Shown piece after piece: positions 33,618 through 45,105 of a stretch of 64,000 bases of DNA (within the stretch, counting starts at the first letter, position 1; each line of letters opens with the position of its first letter). The position numbers were made by a program, and so were the translations under genes. The notes under the pieces are model-generated. The model had not been told where the DNA came from. It saw nothing but the letters and a program-made list of their open reading frames with translations, and searched no databases. The DNA is from Mactra quadrangularis (lineage: Eukaryota; Mollusca; Bivalvia; Venerida; Mactridae), in assembly GCA_025267735.1 (NCBI GenBank), contig CM046303.1:46141380-46205379 (forward strand), in the 5' to 3' direction.

Positions 33618-33874
33618 ACGCCATGTCAGCACATTATAGGTTATATTACGGAGTCTTTCACAACTAACCTAGCTTTCCTAGACCCTTGTTTATAACCAAT
33701 ACTCGTCAACCCTTCCATTATGCTAGAAACTTCTCCATTTACCTTACTAATGATGGAAAATAAACATTGTAACATATTCTTGGAATCCCGCGGTATAACC
33801 TCTCAGAGTGGGATTTGAACCCGTACCCCTTAGGGTCACTTAATTCGAAATCCCACAGCGCTACCAACCCAGGT
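33618..33874 (-). mobile_element. SINE B, minus strand, with 8-bp TSD
   Basis: Diverged copy with body GAAACTTCTCCATTTACC and B box ACGGGTTCAAATCCCACTC (minus strand). The duplication TAGGTATA stands at 33610-33617 and 33875-33882. Confidence 0.8.
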
Positions 33875-34508
33875 TAGGTATACATGTATACTTTTAAAAG
33901 ACTATTGTTTTATTATTGCTTTGTTGTTTTCATAGCTCATAAAAAGAACACTGCATATTTTTCTACTTATACATAGGCTGCCTATTTGCCTGCGTGTTCC
34001 AAATTGCCTTGAACAGGTTATAACAGACATTCTTGGCAGTCCAATCATTCTGTAGTCCATATTTTAATTGGGAACACTCGCATTCTGATTAGGTTTGTGA
34101 AACGTGGAGCCGGTTATTAAAACAATTCACAACAAGAATAAAGTTTGTGAGATTTATTATTTTTTTCCATAACAAAACATATGTTTAACATATTGATATA
34201 TTATTTTTACAAAATGTGAACAATGAAAAAAAGTTTTAATTAATATAAAACTTAAGAGTAACAAATAACTTTAAAGTGGACATTCAGTAACAAAAAGACA
34301 GCTTAAGCTTAAATGATAGTGAATCAAAAAGAAACACAAGTCCTTATTAAGGAAAGTACCAACATGTATAGACCTCCTACCCAAATACAATGAACTATTA
34401 TACATGTGCATGTAAATACAAACAAGCACTTACATAATACGCAATGAAGTAAGAGCATTATGAGTAAAGGTTAAGATAAGTCATAGTTATGACATTTCAA
34501 TGACATCA

Positions 34509-34800
34509 CATGGGCGGATCCAGCGTGGGTCAGGGGGGTCCGGAGCCCCCTAGAATTTGGAAAATGTACCTGTCCATTAGTGTATTTCTTGCCTGTAAGT
34601 CATTTTTAAGTAGCATGAAGCAATTTTTCTCGGTGCTTAACAAAGATTTAATGGTTTTGTATTTTATATTGTCAATATGTTGCATTTTTTCTGCAAAATG
34701 TGTATAACGTGGTTGTGGTTCGAGGTTCGGACCCCCCCCCCCCAAGAAAAGTACCGCCCCCCCCCCCCACCCCTAGAAAAAAATCCTGGATCCGCCCCTG
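34509..34800. mobile_element. hAT-type MITE, CAGGGGCGGATCC family
   Basis: The left end is CATGGGCGGATCCAG and the right end CTGGATCCGCCCCTG, with G- and C-runs just inside each end. The core ATTTGGAAAATGTACCTGTC is shared with copies at 36150, 55886 and 57151. The target duplication is not convincing here. Confidence 0.75.
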
Positions 34801-35230
34801 CATCATCGGTAGTTAATAAATAAATTCATAGCTCTGTAATAAAAATCTAATACAGTTAATTTAACGATTCAAAACTTAATATGACCATAATTGTACAAAA
34901 TGTATTATCCCTTTTTCATCTAAATTTCATACCCTATGTATTATATAAAGCCTAGGAAATCAAGATAAAACGAATATGAAATGAACACTTTCATTAATAT
35001 TCATAAGCAACTATTGCATCTTCAGTAATAAATAACACCTCTATAAGGTCACATGCATGTTTTTTTATCTTTTACATTTGAATCTGTCAACAAATACCCA
35101 TCATTTAAACTTAAATTGTTTGTTTTTTTCACTGAATCACCCTTTAAATAAAGCACATTAGAAAGCAACATGTATATCTGAATATTTCAAGCATTTTTTG
35201 TGAAATTGATTACATAAAGTACATTTATAT
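34801..35230. other. No recognised gene or repeat
   Basis: AT-rich spacer between two hAT-type MITEs. I see no coding exon or transposon end here. Confidence 0.4.
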
Positions 35231-35674
35231 TAGGGCTGCGGATCGTTGAGCATGTGGCGATCCGATCCGAACCACGATTCACGTAGAACGATCCACGAAT
35301 CGAACCCCGAATCACCGGTTAATAAAAAAACCATACAGGAATGCATATATACAACACATATACATATATGTATGAATATACATATAGATATATCAAAAAT
35401 AAGTGAAGAATTGCAGAATCTTTTATTGCATTTTCAACATAACCGTCTGCAGCGTCATGTAAGAGGTTCAAGGAGGGTTTTCGCGAGTGCTGAAAATGCG
35501 CGGTGCGCAATCTTTTCATATGAAGCGCAGCTCATTTTTTATGGCTGATTTTTTTCTCCAGTTTTTGTAACAATAGATCGCGATCCGACGATTTCGGAAG
35601 TGCCGAATATTCGTACTCGGTTTTCTAGTTGGGAGCGCGAATATCCGAGTACTCGGATACTCGCAACAGCCCTA
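35231..35674. mobile_element. hAT-type MITE (TAGGGCTG ends), copy 2
   Basis: The ends are TAGGGCTGCGGATCG and CGCAACAGCCCTA. A perfect 8-bp duplication, ATTTATAT, stands at 35223-35230 and 35675-35682. It lies in the opposite orientation to copy 1 at 15731. The 100-codon frame inside has no recognisable domain. Confidence 0.9.
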
Positions 35675-35777
35675 ATTTATATGTAACAAAATATTTTGTT
35701 GCAAGTGGTTCGGATATAAAAGCTTATTCTATGCTGCATAACACTTGTTTTCAGCAAATGACTCTTTGTCAAGACAA

Positions 35778-36043
35778 TTTTTTTTTGTAAAAAGATTTAA
35801 CCCCGAGTAAACACAATTTAGGTCATTTACGGCGTCCAGCGCACCTAACCTAGCTTTCCTGGACCATTGTCTATAACCAGTACTCACCTACCCTTCCACA
35901 AGGCCGGAAACTTCTCCATATTATTTAATCAATGGAGGAAAATCGACATTATTATCAATTTTTCATGGAAGGGTATAACTTCCCCGGGTGGGATTCGAAC
36001 CCGCACCCCCTCGGGCACGAGATTCAAAATCCCGGCGCGCTAC
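35778..36043 (-). mobile_element. SINE B, 5'-truncated, 12-bp TSD
   Basis: A perfect duplication, TTGTCAAGACAA, stands at 35766-35777 and 36044-36055. The tRNA head is cut within its A box region (GTAGCGCGCCGGGATTTTG at the break), so this copy integrated already 5'-truncated. Confidence 0.9.
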
Positions 36044-36149
36044 TTGTCAAGACAAGATAATAAATAAACATTAAATGTGCTGTGAGCTCAATTGTTATCC
36101 TCTTTCATTCCTTAGAAAGAAAGACATCACATGGAAATACTGAAACAAT

Positions 36150-36453
36150 CCCCCCTAGAATTTGGAAAATGTACCTGTCCATTAGTGTATTTCTTGCCTG
36201 TAAGTCATTTTTAACTAGCATGAAGCAATTTTTTTCGGTGCTTAACATAGATTTAATGGTTATGTAGTTTTTATTATTAATATGTTGCATTTTTCTGCAA
36301 AATGTACATACTGTGATTGTGGTTCGAGGTTCGGACCCCCTAGAAAAGTTCGGACCCCCCCTAGAAAAGTTCGCCCCCCCCCTAAAAAGTTCGGACCTCC
36401 ATAGAAAAGTTCGAACCCCCCACCCCTAGAAAAAAATCCTGGATCTGCCCCTG
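36150..36453. mobile_element. hAT-type MITE, CAGGGGC family, left end lost
   Basis: Starts abruptly at CCCCCTAGAATTTGG and ends CTGGATCTGCCCCTG. The block AAAAGTTCGGACCCCCCCTAG is iterated four to five times, a minor internal expansion. Core sequence as in 34509-34800. Confidence 0.75.
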
Positions 36454-36885
36454 TAAAACATGCTTTATGTTTGTAAGGATACTGTAAGGTACGACAATGT
36501 CGTATTTTTTACAAAAAGAAATAAAAAATGTCAAATCTGAAAGTAAGTGCATTAAGAAGAGCCCCAGAGGCAAATACTATAACTACTAATTACAAGAAAT
36601 ATCTTTAAAAAGATACCCGGTGCTATGCAGGATTTTGTTTGAAGTATTAAATAGTTGTCAAACAGGTTGTATTGTTTAAAATATAGGTCAAAATTTGGCT
36701 TAGAAAGCTTCGCCTAAAAACAACATTGCAAAACAGAACAATGGTTAATCTATTGGGACAAGGGTAGAGATCCCTTCGGTGATTTAAAAATACATTTTAC
36801 AAAATCAAAATGTAACACACAATCTGTATACCAACAAAAAACATTTAAGTGGAAGCATTTAAATGCCACTCCCTGAATTAGAATA

Positions 36886-37146
36886 CACTGGGTCCAAAAG
36901 TTTCTTTACACATGTTCATTTTTGGTATATTACAATATATTTAGGTATAGTTCACATGTTATTGTTAGTTCACAACTAATGTAAATTTCAACATGAACAC
37001 TCAATTATCTTCTTTTATCCTCACTTTTTGTCAAAATGTAGTTTTTAATGAAAAATTACTTTAATTCATAATTATTAAATCCATACCAAAGTTTTCAGTA
37101 AAATATCGAAAAATTACATGTGTAAAGAAACTTTTGGACCCCAGTG
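36886..37146. mobile_element. TA-flanked MITE, GGGTCCAAAAG family, copy L
   Basis: CACTGGGTCCAAAAGTTTCT is mirrored by AGAAACTTTTGGACCCCAGTG, with TA at 36884-36885 and 37147-37148. The interior is the reverse complement of the copy at 39488-39757. It lies about 150 bp beyond the kelch stop codon, so it may fall within that gene's 3'UTR. Confidence 0.9.
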
Positions 37147-37295
37147 TATTTATGATTTTCTGGAATGTTTTCTTTATATCATATTGATCCCTTTCTAAGA
37201 TATGGAAAAAAATTACAGCTGACTTTTAGATTTTAATGTTCCATAATATTTGCTTTCAAAGATACAGACACTTTGTAAACAAAAAGCATACTTCA

Positions 37296-39139
37296 TCATC
37301 CATTGGCATTTGCAACCCCGGATGTAGAGCTTGCACCATCATCCGATTCACTTTTCTCTTCAATCAGAAACTTTTTGTTTATTGCAATTTTAACACAACT
37401 GTCAATGAGTCTAGGGTTTGGAAGTGGCACCCGAGCTTTTTCAGCTTCACCGCTTTCAGTCTTAAATATAATCATTTCACATGTAAGTGAAGTGTCCTCA
37501 TTTTCTCCACCAACAATGTAGATGTTGCCTCTATACTGTACAGCTCCATAGTGAATTCTACGAAAAGCCTTCACTGTCCCCACTAGAGAGCATGCATGGG
37601 ATCCATTCCCATAAGGATTGTATTCTACAATTTTACCACTGAAGAAAATTATGAAAACTCTTTGTCCAGATGTAACAGCTTTGGTTAACTTTGAAATAAT
37701 GGAAAGACTTGTTATTTTCGTACATTCATTTGTCTTTGTATCAAAACATTGAACCACGCCAGTATCAGTTTTATCATTTTTCTCACCTCCAAAAAGAAGA
37801 ACTTTTTCACCAGTGACAGCTGACGAGAATGAACTGACAGGTATTGGTAACTGAGCAACATCTTCCCAGTTATCCTCACACATGTCATATTTCTCAATAC
37901 TTGAAAGCATCCTGTTACCTTCAGGTAGACGATGGTCATAACCACCTATAACAAACAAGCTGTTTGTAAGAGCAACCATAACATGTCGTCTGCGACCTTG
38001 GCATAAGGGCTTTCCAATTTTCCATTTGTTCTTGTCTGCTCGATATTTAAGAAATGTTTGGGTGCGACTGCCTCCACCGGTGAGATATATATCATTACCA
38101 TAAGTGCAAGTAGCAAATTCGATACCTGGATCAAATGGCAATGATTCAAGCTTGTACCATTTCTCCTGCGCAAAACTGTATGAAAGAACGTCATTACAAC
38201 GTTTATAAGGTGGATGCATTGATACACATCCACCCATTACAACAAGAACGTCTTCAAATTGACTACATTGTCTAAAGTGAGTCACAGATGAGTTAGCTTC
38301 TTGTCGTCTTGCAGGAAGTAGCTTGTACTGTATTGCTGTATCTATGTTCTGCTGAGCAAGACGATCATCAAGTACCGGAGAGCATGGACTACTTTTTAGT
38401 GTAGCAAGCCTTTCAGCAGAGATGTGTCCAAGTCTTATATGAGCCAATATTTGTCCAAGCTTTTGTTTACGTATATCAGGGTCTCCGCGACGAGCCCATG
38501 CTAACACAGCATCAAGGACAGCTTCTTCTGCTGGCACATCCAGGTCGTCATCTTTAATGATTTGTATAAGTTCATATGCATCAAGTCTCATGAAAGCATC
38601 AAGTGGGGACAGTTCAACAAAGTTTTTTAAGATTTTCTCAATTGCTTTAACTCGTACTTTTTCCCAGCTATGAATCAGAGCTAGTCTCCAAATGTCTATA
38701 CAGTTTTCCATGTCAATAAACGGTTCTAAAACTACTTCACACTTTTCACATAATGATTTGATTTGTAGTAAGGACGAAGCTTTTAATAATTTAATGACAT
38801 TTTCTTGAGTAACTACTTCTTTTCCTGTGTAAATATATTCCATAACTAATTCAAAAGTCACAGCTTCCATTTCTTTAAAATGAATTTCCCCACTAACACT
38901 TTCACGCATACCTGATGAAAACATGGCATCAAAGTATGGAGACGTGGCAAAAAGGACAGCTTTGTGACAATTGAACACTCGGTTCTCTACAGTTATTTTG
39001 ATATCTGAATGTGCACCGGTGATCCATAGTTTCTCTAGACCTTGTGATAAATGATTCAGACGTGGTGTGATTGTTGATGACGCCGTTGATGACGTAATAC
39101 TCTGGGCATCGTCCACGTCTTCCTCTTCTTCTTCAGAAT
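37296..39139 (-). CDS. BTB-BACK-Kelch protein, exon 2 with stop
   Basis: Kelch-like adaptor. Family members recruit substrates to Cullin-3 ubiquitin ligases or bind actin; which applies here is unknown. After an acidic, Ser/Thr-rich N-terminus, a BTB domain (residues about 48-155) shows the hallmark HKAVLFATSPYFDAMFSSGM. A BACK domain (about 160-265) follows. Then come kelch blades (about 305-610) with GG doublets in VVMGG, LTGGG, VIGGY, LFGGE and IVGGE; the blade near FIIFFSGK lacks the doublet. The open frame extends upstream of 39139, but that part is intron: TGTATTTACAG|ATTCTG is an acceptor whose phase joins exon 1 at 52373. The product is 628 residues, a usual length. The stop is TGA at 37296-37298. 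I cannot name the vertebrate orthologue. Confidence 0.96.
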
Positions 39140-39487
39140 CTGTAAATACACAAAAGAGCATTTGATACACAAAAGAGCTTTAAATACACAAAAAGAACAT
39201 TAAATATACAGCAGAGTATTAAAGCTATGAGCACAGAACCTATACGATAATCTACAATTAACATTTTAATCCGTCGTTCTCGAGTAATGAAAACCAAATC
39301 TTGTTGCGCAAAACACTAGACAACTAATGACTCAAACCAAAGTTGCTAAATGCTTAAGCTGACGATAGGTATGTCAGAGAACACTACTCATGCACACAAG
39401 TAAATGCCTAACGATAATATACAAGTTCAGTTTTCTTCTGATTGCAGCTCCAGTATCAAAGAATATTCGTGAGAAATGAACAACATA

Positions 39488-39757
39488 CACTGGGGTCCAA
39501 AAGTTTCTATACACATGTAATTTTTTCGATATTTTACTGAAAACTTGAACTTTTGTATGGATTTAATAATTATGAGTTAAAGTAATTTTTCATTAAAAAA
39601 CTACATTTTGACAAAAATTGAGGATAAAAGAAGATAATTGAGTGTTCATGTTGAAATTTACATTAGTTGTGAACTAACAATAACATGTGACCTATACCTA
39701 AATATATTGTAATATATCAAAAATGAACATGTGTAAAGAAACATTTGGACCCCAGTG
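39488..39757. mobile_element. TA-flanked MITE, GGGTCCAAAAG family, copy R
   Basis: CACTGGGGTCCAAAAGTTTC is mirrored by a copy ending GGACCCCAGTG, with TA at 39486-39487 and 39758-39759. It is inverted relative to 36886-37146 and nearly the same length (270 versus 261 bp). Confidence 0.9.
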
Positions 39758-40082
39758 TAGTACATTGTAATAAAGATGTTTGGTTGTTAAAAATGTAGTG
39801 TTTTCTAGTCCTTCGTAAATCTTTTGAAATTGTTGTCACAGTAACAACTGCAGCTTTGATATGAAATAACATTAAAATCCAATAAACAAAGTTCATGCAT
39901 TGAACTTTTTGTGCCTACAGACTTCTAATTTCCAGCGTTTATCTTAAGAGCACTTGAAAGTATAATGAGACTTTTATGTTATTTGAACATTTATAACTGC
40001 CTAGTTCAGCTGTTCGAAATCTCCCATTATAATTGAAACTAATATTTGAAGGGTAAAGCAGGATTCGTCTAAGCACTTGTAA

Positions 40083-40376
40083 GTTTTTTAATTTTTTTAA
40101 ATTTTTATCTATTGGAGTTAACGCCGTGTCAACACAATTTTAGGTCATTTTACGGCGACCAGCGCACCTAACCTAGCTTTCCTGGACCATTGTCTATAAC
40201 CAGAACTCAGCTACCCTTCCACAAGGCCGGAAACTTCTCCATATTATTTAATCAATGGAGGAAAATCGACATTTTTGTCAAATTTTTATGGAAGGGTATA
40301 ACCTCCCCGGGTGGGATTCGAATCCGCAACTCCTCGGGCACGAGAATCCAAATCCCGGCGCGCTACCAACTGCGCT
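40083..40376 (-). mobile_element. SINE B, 5'-truncated, 8-bp TSD
   Basis: The duplication ACTTGTAA stands at 40075-40082 and 40377-40384. On the minus strand the element begins at GTAGCGCAGTTGGTAGC, missing the first bases of the tRNA-like head. The B box is GCGGATTCGAATCCCACCC. Confidence 0.88.
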
Positions 40377-40554
40377 ACTTGTAAATAAAAAAGTATTAAG
40401 ACTAGTTCCGCATTGGTCCATTGAACTGTTTCAGTGAGTTTTAAACGTTTTATTCTTTTTAATATTCAGTAAAATATTAATGACTGGTGTTTTAATATGG
40501 GCTATTTTTATACATTTCTTCTTTACATTGTGCAATATTTGTCAAAATTATAGT

Positions 40555-40876
40555 GGTAAAAGGTGCCATCTTACACAGTTGGCACCTTTTACCTCCACAG
40601 TTTAGAATATTTTAGGTCTCAAGTGTACTTGGCACCTTTTACCGCTGGATAATTTGTACTTATATCCTTTTACGTTTTTTTTAATTTGAAAAATAAAACT
40701 CATTAGATGTTCAAATGCACTGGCATTCATAGAACATATGAATGAATGGTATCTACCTATCTACCGATAGGAAACAAAAAATAATAAATTTTATAGCAGA
40801 TTGAAAAAGTATTTTAAAAAATCACGTTTTTCTCAATTTTACAAAATGTGTAAAATGGAAGTTGGCACCTTTTACC
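40555..40876. mobile_element. MITE with GGTAAAAGGTGCCA ends
   Basis: GGTAAAAGGTGCCA at the left and TGGCACCTTTTACC at the right. Extra TTGGCACCTTTTACC copies lie at about 40590 and 40630, so the terminal motif is iterated internally. No ORF. Confidence 0.65.
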
Positions 40877-41449
40877 TTTTAACCCTCGATATGAACATCA
40901 ATAAAAATTATCAAAAGTTTCAGAAAAAAAACAATAGTTTGTTGTGATTTACTTTGTACTAAAATATTTCGAATGATTTCAGGGAAATTTTTGTTCCGGA
41001 TTTTTTAATCTTAGGTATTGACATTTGTAAATGTTACACACATGTATACAGTCAAACACAAAAATACATAGAATTATAGATCCAATACGACCTGGTTTGA
41101 ATAGTGAAGAAAAATCCATCTTTGAGTTTGAAACAATTTCAAAATCCATTAGTCAACATTTATTTAGTATCCAATACACATCAATTTCAATCACGTCAAT
41201 TTTAGATAACTTTTGACACAAATATAAGTACGGGAAACATGATTTTACGTTTCTGCCGGAAAAATGCACTTGGGTTGAGATGAGGATCCAATGAATTGAG
41301 TAAGATGTGAAAACAAGTCCTAAGTAGCTGCCGAAAAAAATGTAAATACTACAAAATTAACAAAGAAATAATTGTATCAACAACAAGCAAGATTTCTTCA
41401 ACAACTTGATTCATTTAGGATACACGACCCTCGACATTGATAACACTTG

Positions 41450-41585
41450 TATTGTTAAATAAAAACATTACTAACATACACAATTTTCAGCTAAATTAAT
41501 AAATTGTAAAAGCTAGTAAGAGTTAATTAAGAAACAGCTTTTGTTTAATAGCTGTTAGATGTTTTAGTGTGTTTACGTTATTTTC
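41450..41585. repeat. Inverted dispersed repeat R2, left copy
   Basis: Its reverse complement recurs at about 44970-45105 (TCTAACAGCTATTARACAAA, GTTTCTTAATTAAC, TAGCTTTTACAATT, TTAGCTGAA, ATTGTGTA). The pair brackets 3.4 kb and could be remnants of the ends of one larger element. No target duplication is seen. Confidence 0.55.
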
Positions 41586-41846
41586 AACATTATTTACAGG
41601 ACCAGTGTTAGTGTCATGGTCATTTCGCCAGATCAATCTAACCATTTTTCCCAATAACATGAACTACATAATGCTCCATTGTATTTCCGCTTTTAACCAA
41701 AAGGTTTTCAATTACAGATCAAGTTCAGGCAAAACGTTCATTCGCATGCAGTGATGTCACAATTAAATATATTTACAAGGATCAACACCAACTGTGACGT
41801 AACCTCTGAATATCCATATATTATACAATATTCAAAATGACCGCAA

Positions 41847-42150
41847 CCGCCCGGCAAGCTCAGTTGGTAGCATGCAAATCAACTGATTGAGGGGTCGTGG
41901 GTACAATTCCCAGGCGGGGCAAACGTTCACGGAGTTTGGTCATGAAGTCATTTTACTGGCTTTCTTCCTCATACCACTGATTGAAAACCATGTAGGGCAG
42001 TTGTCAGTCACAGATGGAAGTATGCGCCATGCAACTGGTTAACAGCTAAATGAAGAGATTTAGCCCTTGCAGGAATGGTAAGTTGACTGACCGCCATGAT
42101 ATGACCTATATAATTTGTTGCAACGGCGTTAAACTCAACCAAAACTATTC
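41847..42150 (+). mobile_element. SINE A, plus strand
   Basis: Head CCGCCCGGCAAGCTCAGTTG and a B box reduced to GGGTACAATTCCC. Body TAGGGCAGTTGTCAGTCAC and 3' end CGGCGTTAAACTCAACCAAA. It lies in the kelch intron. Confidence 0.85.
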
Positions 42151-43059
42151 TAATGTCACAGCCTAGTGAAATTCGCTGATGGGATAACTGATATTTACGC
42201 TGACACGTGATTCACTTATAGACCATCAGATAGAATAGCGGTAGTGTACATACAAACTCTGATTATGATAAGAGTGCAGTTTTTATTGACAAGTCTATAA
42301 CAATTAACAAACTTATCTAACTCAAAACCAGGCAATTTCTTTTTTTGCGGAGATGCGGAGAGAAGACAATAGATTGACATGTAATGACAGGGATTGACAC
42401 AAAACTTGTTGAGTTACAAATAAAACCTTCTTGGACAGATATAAGATATTGAAATAGCACAAGATAAAGTTTAGATAGAGAGAATGGTTAGAAATAAAAA
42501 CTTGTTCTCACTTGATTCTGAAGGTGGGTTATCATCCTGTCTTCGTTTGAAAAAACTAGATATATTCAATAAAACTTTTCTCAGTTTCATAGTTATAAGT
42601 GTCCTTTTTAAGAGTGAATTGTTTATGGTAAGATAAACGTATACCAAGGAAGAGAATGCTTAAGTTTTCACTAAAAGATCGTGGACTAGACATATAAGGG
42701 GTGATTGTATAATGTCATACTTAATGCAGGAAGTTCCGGGAATGTTCTTATCAAATAACAATGAAATGTACATGAACGGAATATAAATTGATAACACATT
42801 TTTTTTATAGTAACTCATATAAAATATGAAACTCTCAATAAACTTGAACAAATACTTCACATGACCTCAAAAGTTCAAAACCTCAATGAAAGTATTATGT
42901 TACGCTTATCAGCGCTTTATAAATTCAATACAAAATCTTGTGCACTTGTATCGACATATACAATCGTTAAGAGCCCTGCATGTTTTAAAGCTAAGATGAG
43001 TTTTATTGCACTTATTGAATAACATGCATTTACCACTTTAAATTAGAGATTTAAAGATT
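42151..43059. other. No recognised gene or repeat
   Basis: AT-rich intronic sequence. I see no exon-like open frame or transposon end here. Confidence 0.4.
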
Positions 43060-43068
43060 GAATATATT

Positions 43069-43173
43069 CAATCTCCGTAAACAGATATCCTGTAGAGCGT
43101 TGTCGTACAGGATATCTACTTTCTCCGTGGAAGGTCACGTCGAGAAATTTTAGATCGGGTTTTAATCAGATTG
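43069..43173 (-). mobile_element. CAATCT MITE, deletion derivative
   Basis: It keeps both ends of the family (CAATCTCCGTAAACAGATAT and its partner ATCGGGTTTTAATCAGATTG) but has lost about 300 bp of interior. The 9-bp flanks are GAATATATT (43060-43068) and GAATGTATT (43174-43182). It is inverted relative to the other three copies. Confidence 0.88.
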
Positions 43174-43425
43174 GAATGTATTTTAACATAAGATCACGGT
43201 GAGTTTTGTTTTAACAAGGAAGTTATGTAAAAATGCAGTATGGTACAGGTATTCTATAGAATGAAACAACTCCAGGTAAACATAAACAAGAGGGACATCA
43301 TGGCCCTTTATCACTCACATGAGTACTATTGATAAATACATGAACATAAATAGGAGTAAAATTAAAACAAACTTCGAAGCCATTTTTTTCAGAATATTTA
43401 GATAAAAAAGTAGCCGCTAGAGAGT

Positions 43426-43824
43426 CAATCTGATTAAAACCCGATCTAAAATTTTCCGCTCGCATACTCCCTAATTTAGATCCGGCCTTTTTCAAACGAA
43501 GGTCACGTTCAGGCGTCCTTTTCACATCATGATATTCATGACGAAATTGTTATGATGCGTAACTTGTTTACATCGTCTACGTCATGCAATTTGAAATGAA
43601 CCGCCCAATCGCAGACTGTGAATAATACCGCTGTTTAATTAGCATGCAAAACTTGGTCTAAAAATAGGAATTACTAAATCAAAATGGGATTAATAGTGCT
43701 TTCGTCTAGATGAAAGCTACCCATTGATTGGTCGACACAAAGTTCATCTCGACGTACACCCTCCACGGAGAAAGTAGAGATCCTATACGACAATGCTCTA
43801 CAGGATATCTGTTTACGGAGACTG
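43426..43824 (+). mobile_element. CAATCT MITE, full-length copy 1
   Basis: It starts CAATCTGATTAAAACCCGAT and ends GTTTACGGAGACTG. The 9-bp flanks are CTAGAGAGT (43417-43425) and CTAGAGGGT (43825-43833). The body includes AACTTGTTTACATCGTCTAC and AATTTGAAATGAACCGCCCA. There is no ORF. Confidence 0.9.
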
Positions 43825-43983
43825 CTAGAGGGTTAATATCTTGAAGTTTAGCTCTTGAGACCTGGTTTTTCATTTAAATTTACGCATGTTCCAACTCATT
43901 CGAGTAATTACCTAGCCATGCATCCAGACCAAGTTTGATGACAATTGAGTAAAAATGTGACAACTATAGTGTTCCGCCCTTAA

Positions 43984-44348
43984 CAAATCACGGATTTTCA
44001 CGGAAATCACGAAGTCACACCGTGTTCTGTTATGTTTAAAGATTTCCGTGATTTGTCAAATTGTTCATTAAAATCCGTAATTTGTTATGTCTAAAAATAG
44101 ATTTCCGTAAAAATCGTCCGTGATTTGTCATTTTTAGTAGAATATCCGTAATTTGTTATGTCTAAAATAGATTTCCGTAAAAATCGTCCGTGATTTGTTA
44201 GTATTTAGTAGAATATCCCTAATTTGTTATGTCTAAAAATAGATATCCGTAAAAATCGTCCGTGATTTGTTATATTCTCCGTATATAAATCGGAGTTTAG
44301 TTATTTTTAGTAACAATATCCGTGATTTCCGTGAAAATCCGTGATTTG
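43984..44348. mobile_element. TTAA-flanked TIR element
   Basis: CAAATCACGGATTTTCACGG is mirrored by CCGTGAAAATCCGTGATTTG. The perfect inverted repeat continues for about 28 bp and is flanked by TTAA at 43980-43983 and 44349-44352. The interior repeats a unit of about 68 bp (CCGTGATTTGT, CCGTAATTTGTTATGTCTAA) roughly three times. TTAA duplication fits piggyBac or Kolobok superfamilies. Confidence 0.92.
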
Positions 44349-44969
44349 TTAACCTCCAAAGTGTTCACAAGGTTTTTCCATATTTAGGCCGTGATCTATT
44401 TCTTGACCCCATGTTCGAACTCATTAGGCAATTATCTAGACAAGCATTCTCACACGGTTTGATGATAATTGATGCAAAATGTGACCACTTGAGAGTTCAC
44501 AATCAAGAGTGGACGGAAGCCGGACATCCTAAAAGCTCATCCTGAGCTAGCTCAGATGAACTATAAATGGCAGTTCTATAAGATGGGCCAAACTCCACGC
44601 AGCGGTTATTTCCCTTTATTAAATCAATAACCACTGCCACCACAAGTAAATTCGTCCCTCAGAGAGCCGAAAAACTTTTTTCATCTTCTCTGTTACATTT
44701 CAATATTTTCTACAAATTGAGTCTTCTTGTAGTAAGTTATGATGTTCAAAGTACATATGAATAAAAATAGTTTTAATTAATAATTTGTAAACATAACAAA
44801 GCGTGACGTAAGCACGGTGAGGAGTTTGAAAATGGGCATGCATTAATTAATGCATGTATTGTGCAACAGGTATACTGACTGTAACCTAATACATGAAGCT
44901 AAAACTGGAGTAAAAAAATACAAAAAAAACTTAACATCATGTGTTTACTTTGTAACTAAAATTAATGTT

Positions 44970-45105
44970 AAAAACAAAGTAAACACAGAAACAAATCTAA
45001 CAGCTATTAGACAAAAGTTGTTTCTTAATTAACCCAAAGTAGCTTTTACAATTGATCAAATTAGCTGAACATTGTGTACGTATGTAATGTTTTTTTTTAT
45101 AATGA
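44970..45105. repeat. Inverted dispersed repeat R2, right copy
   Basis: Counterpart of 41450-41585. Just before it, GTGTTTACTTTGT and ACAAAGTAAACAC (44941-44988) make a separate small hairpin. Confidence 0.55.

Larger units (their letters stand above)
43285..44575. repeat. Dispersed repeat R3, interrupted twice
   Basis: It starts AACAAGAGGGACATCATGGC and ends near GCTAGCTCAGATGAACTATA, with internal GACCAAGTTTGATGACAATT and GTGTTCACAAGG. The CAATCT MITE (43426) and the TTAA element (43984) have inserted into it. The style is one I associate with bivalve genomes, from memory. Confidence 0.55.

Noticed and set aside
39140..39170. Upstream extension MYQMLFCVFT of the kelch open frame
   Set aside because: The extension is intron: a consensus acceptor TTTACAG lies at its end and the phase fits exon 1 at 52373-52415.
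41847..41921. Possible genuine tRNA gene
   Set aside because: The B box is damaged, the stems do not pair well, and the sequence continues into a SINE body shared with three other loci. The same reasoning applies to the other tRNA-like heads.
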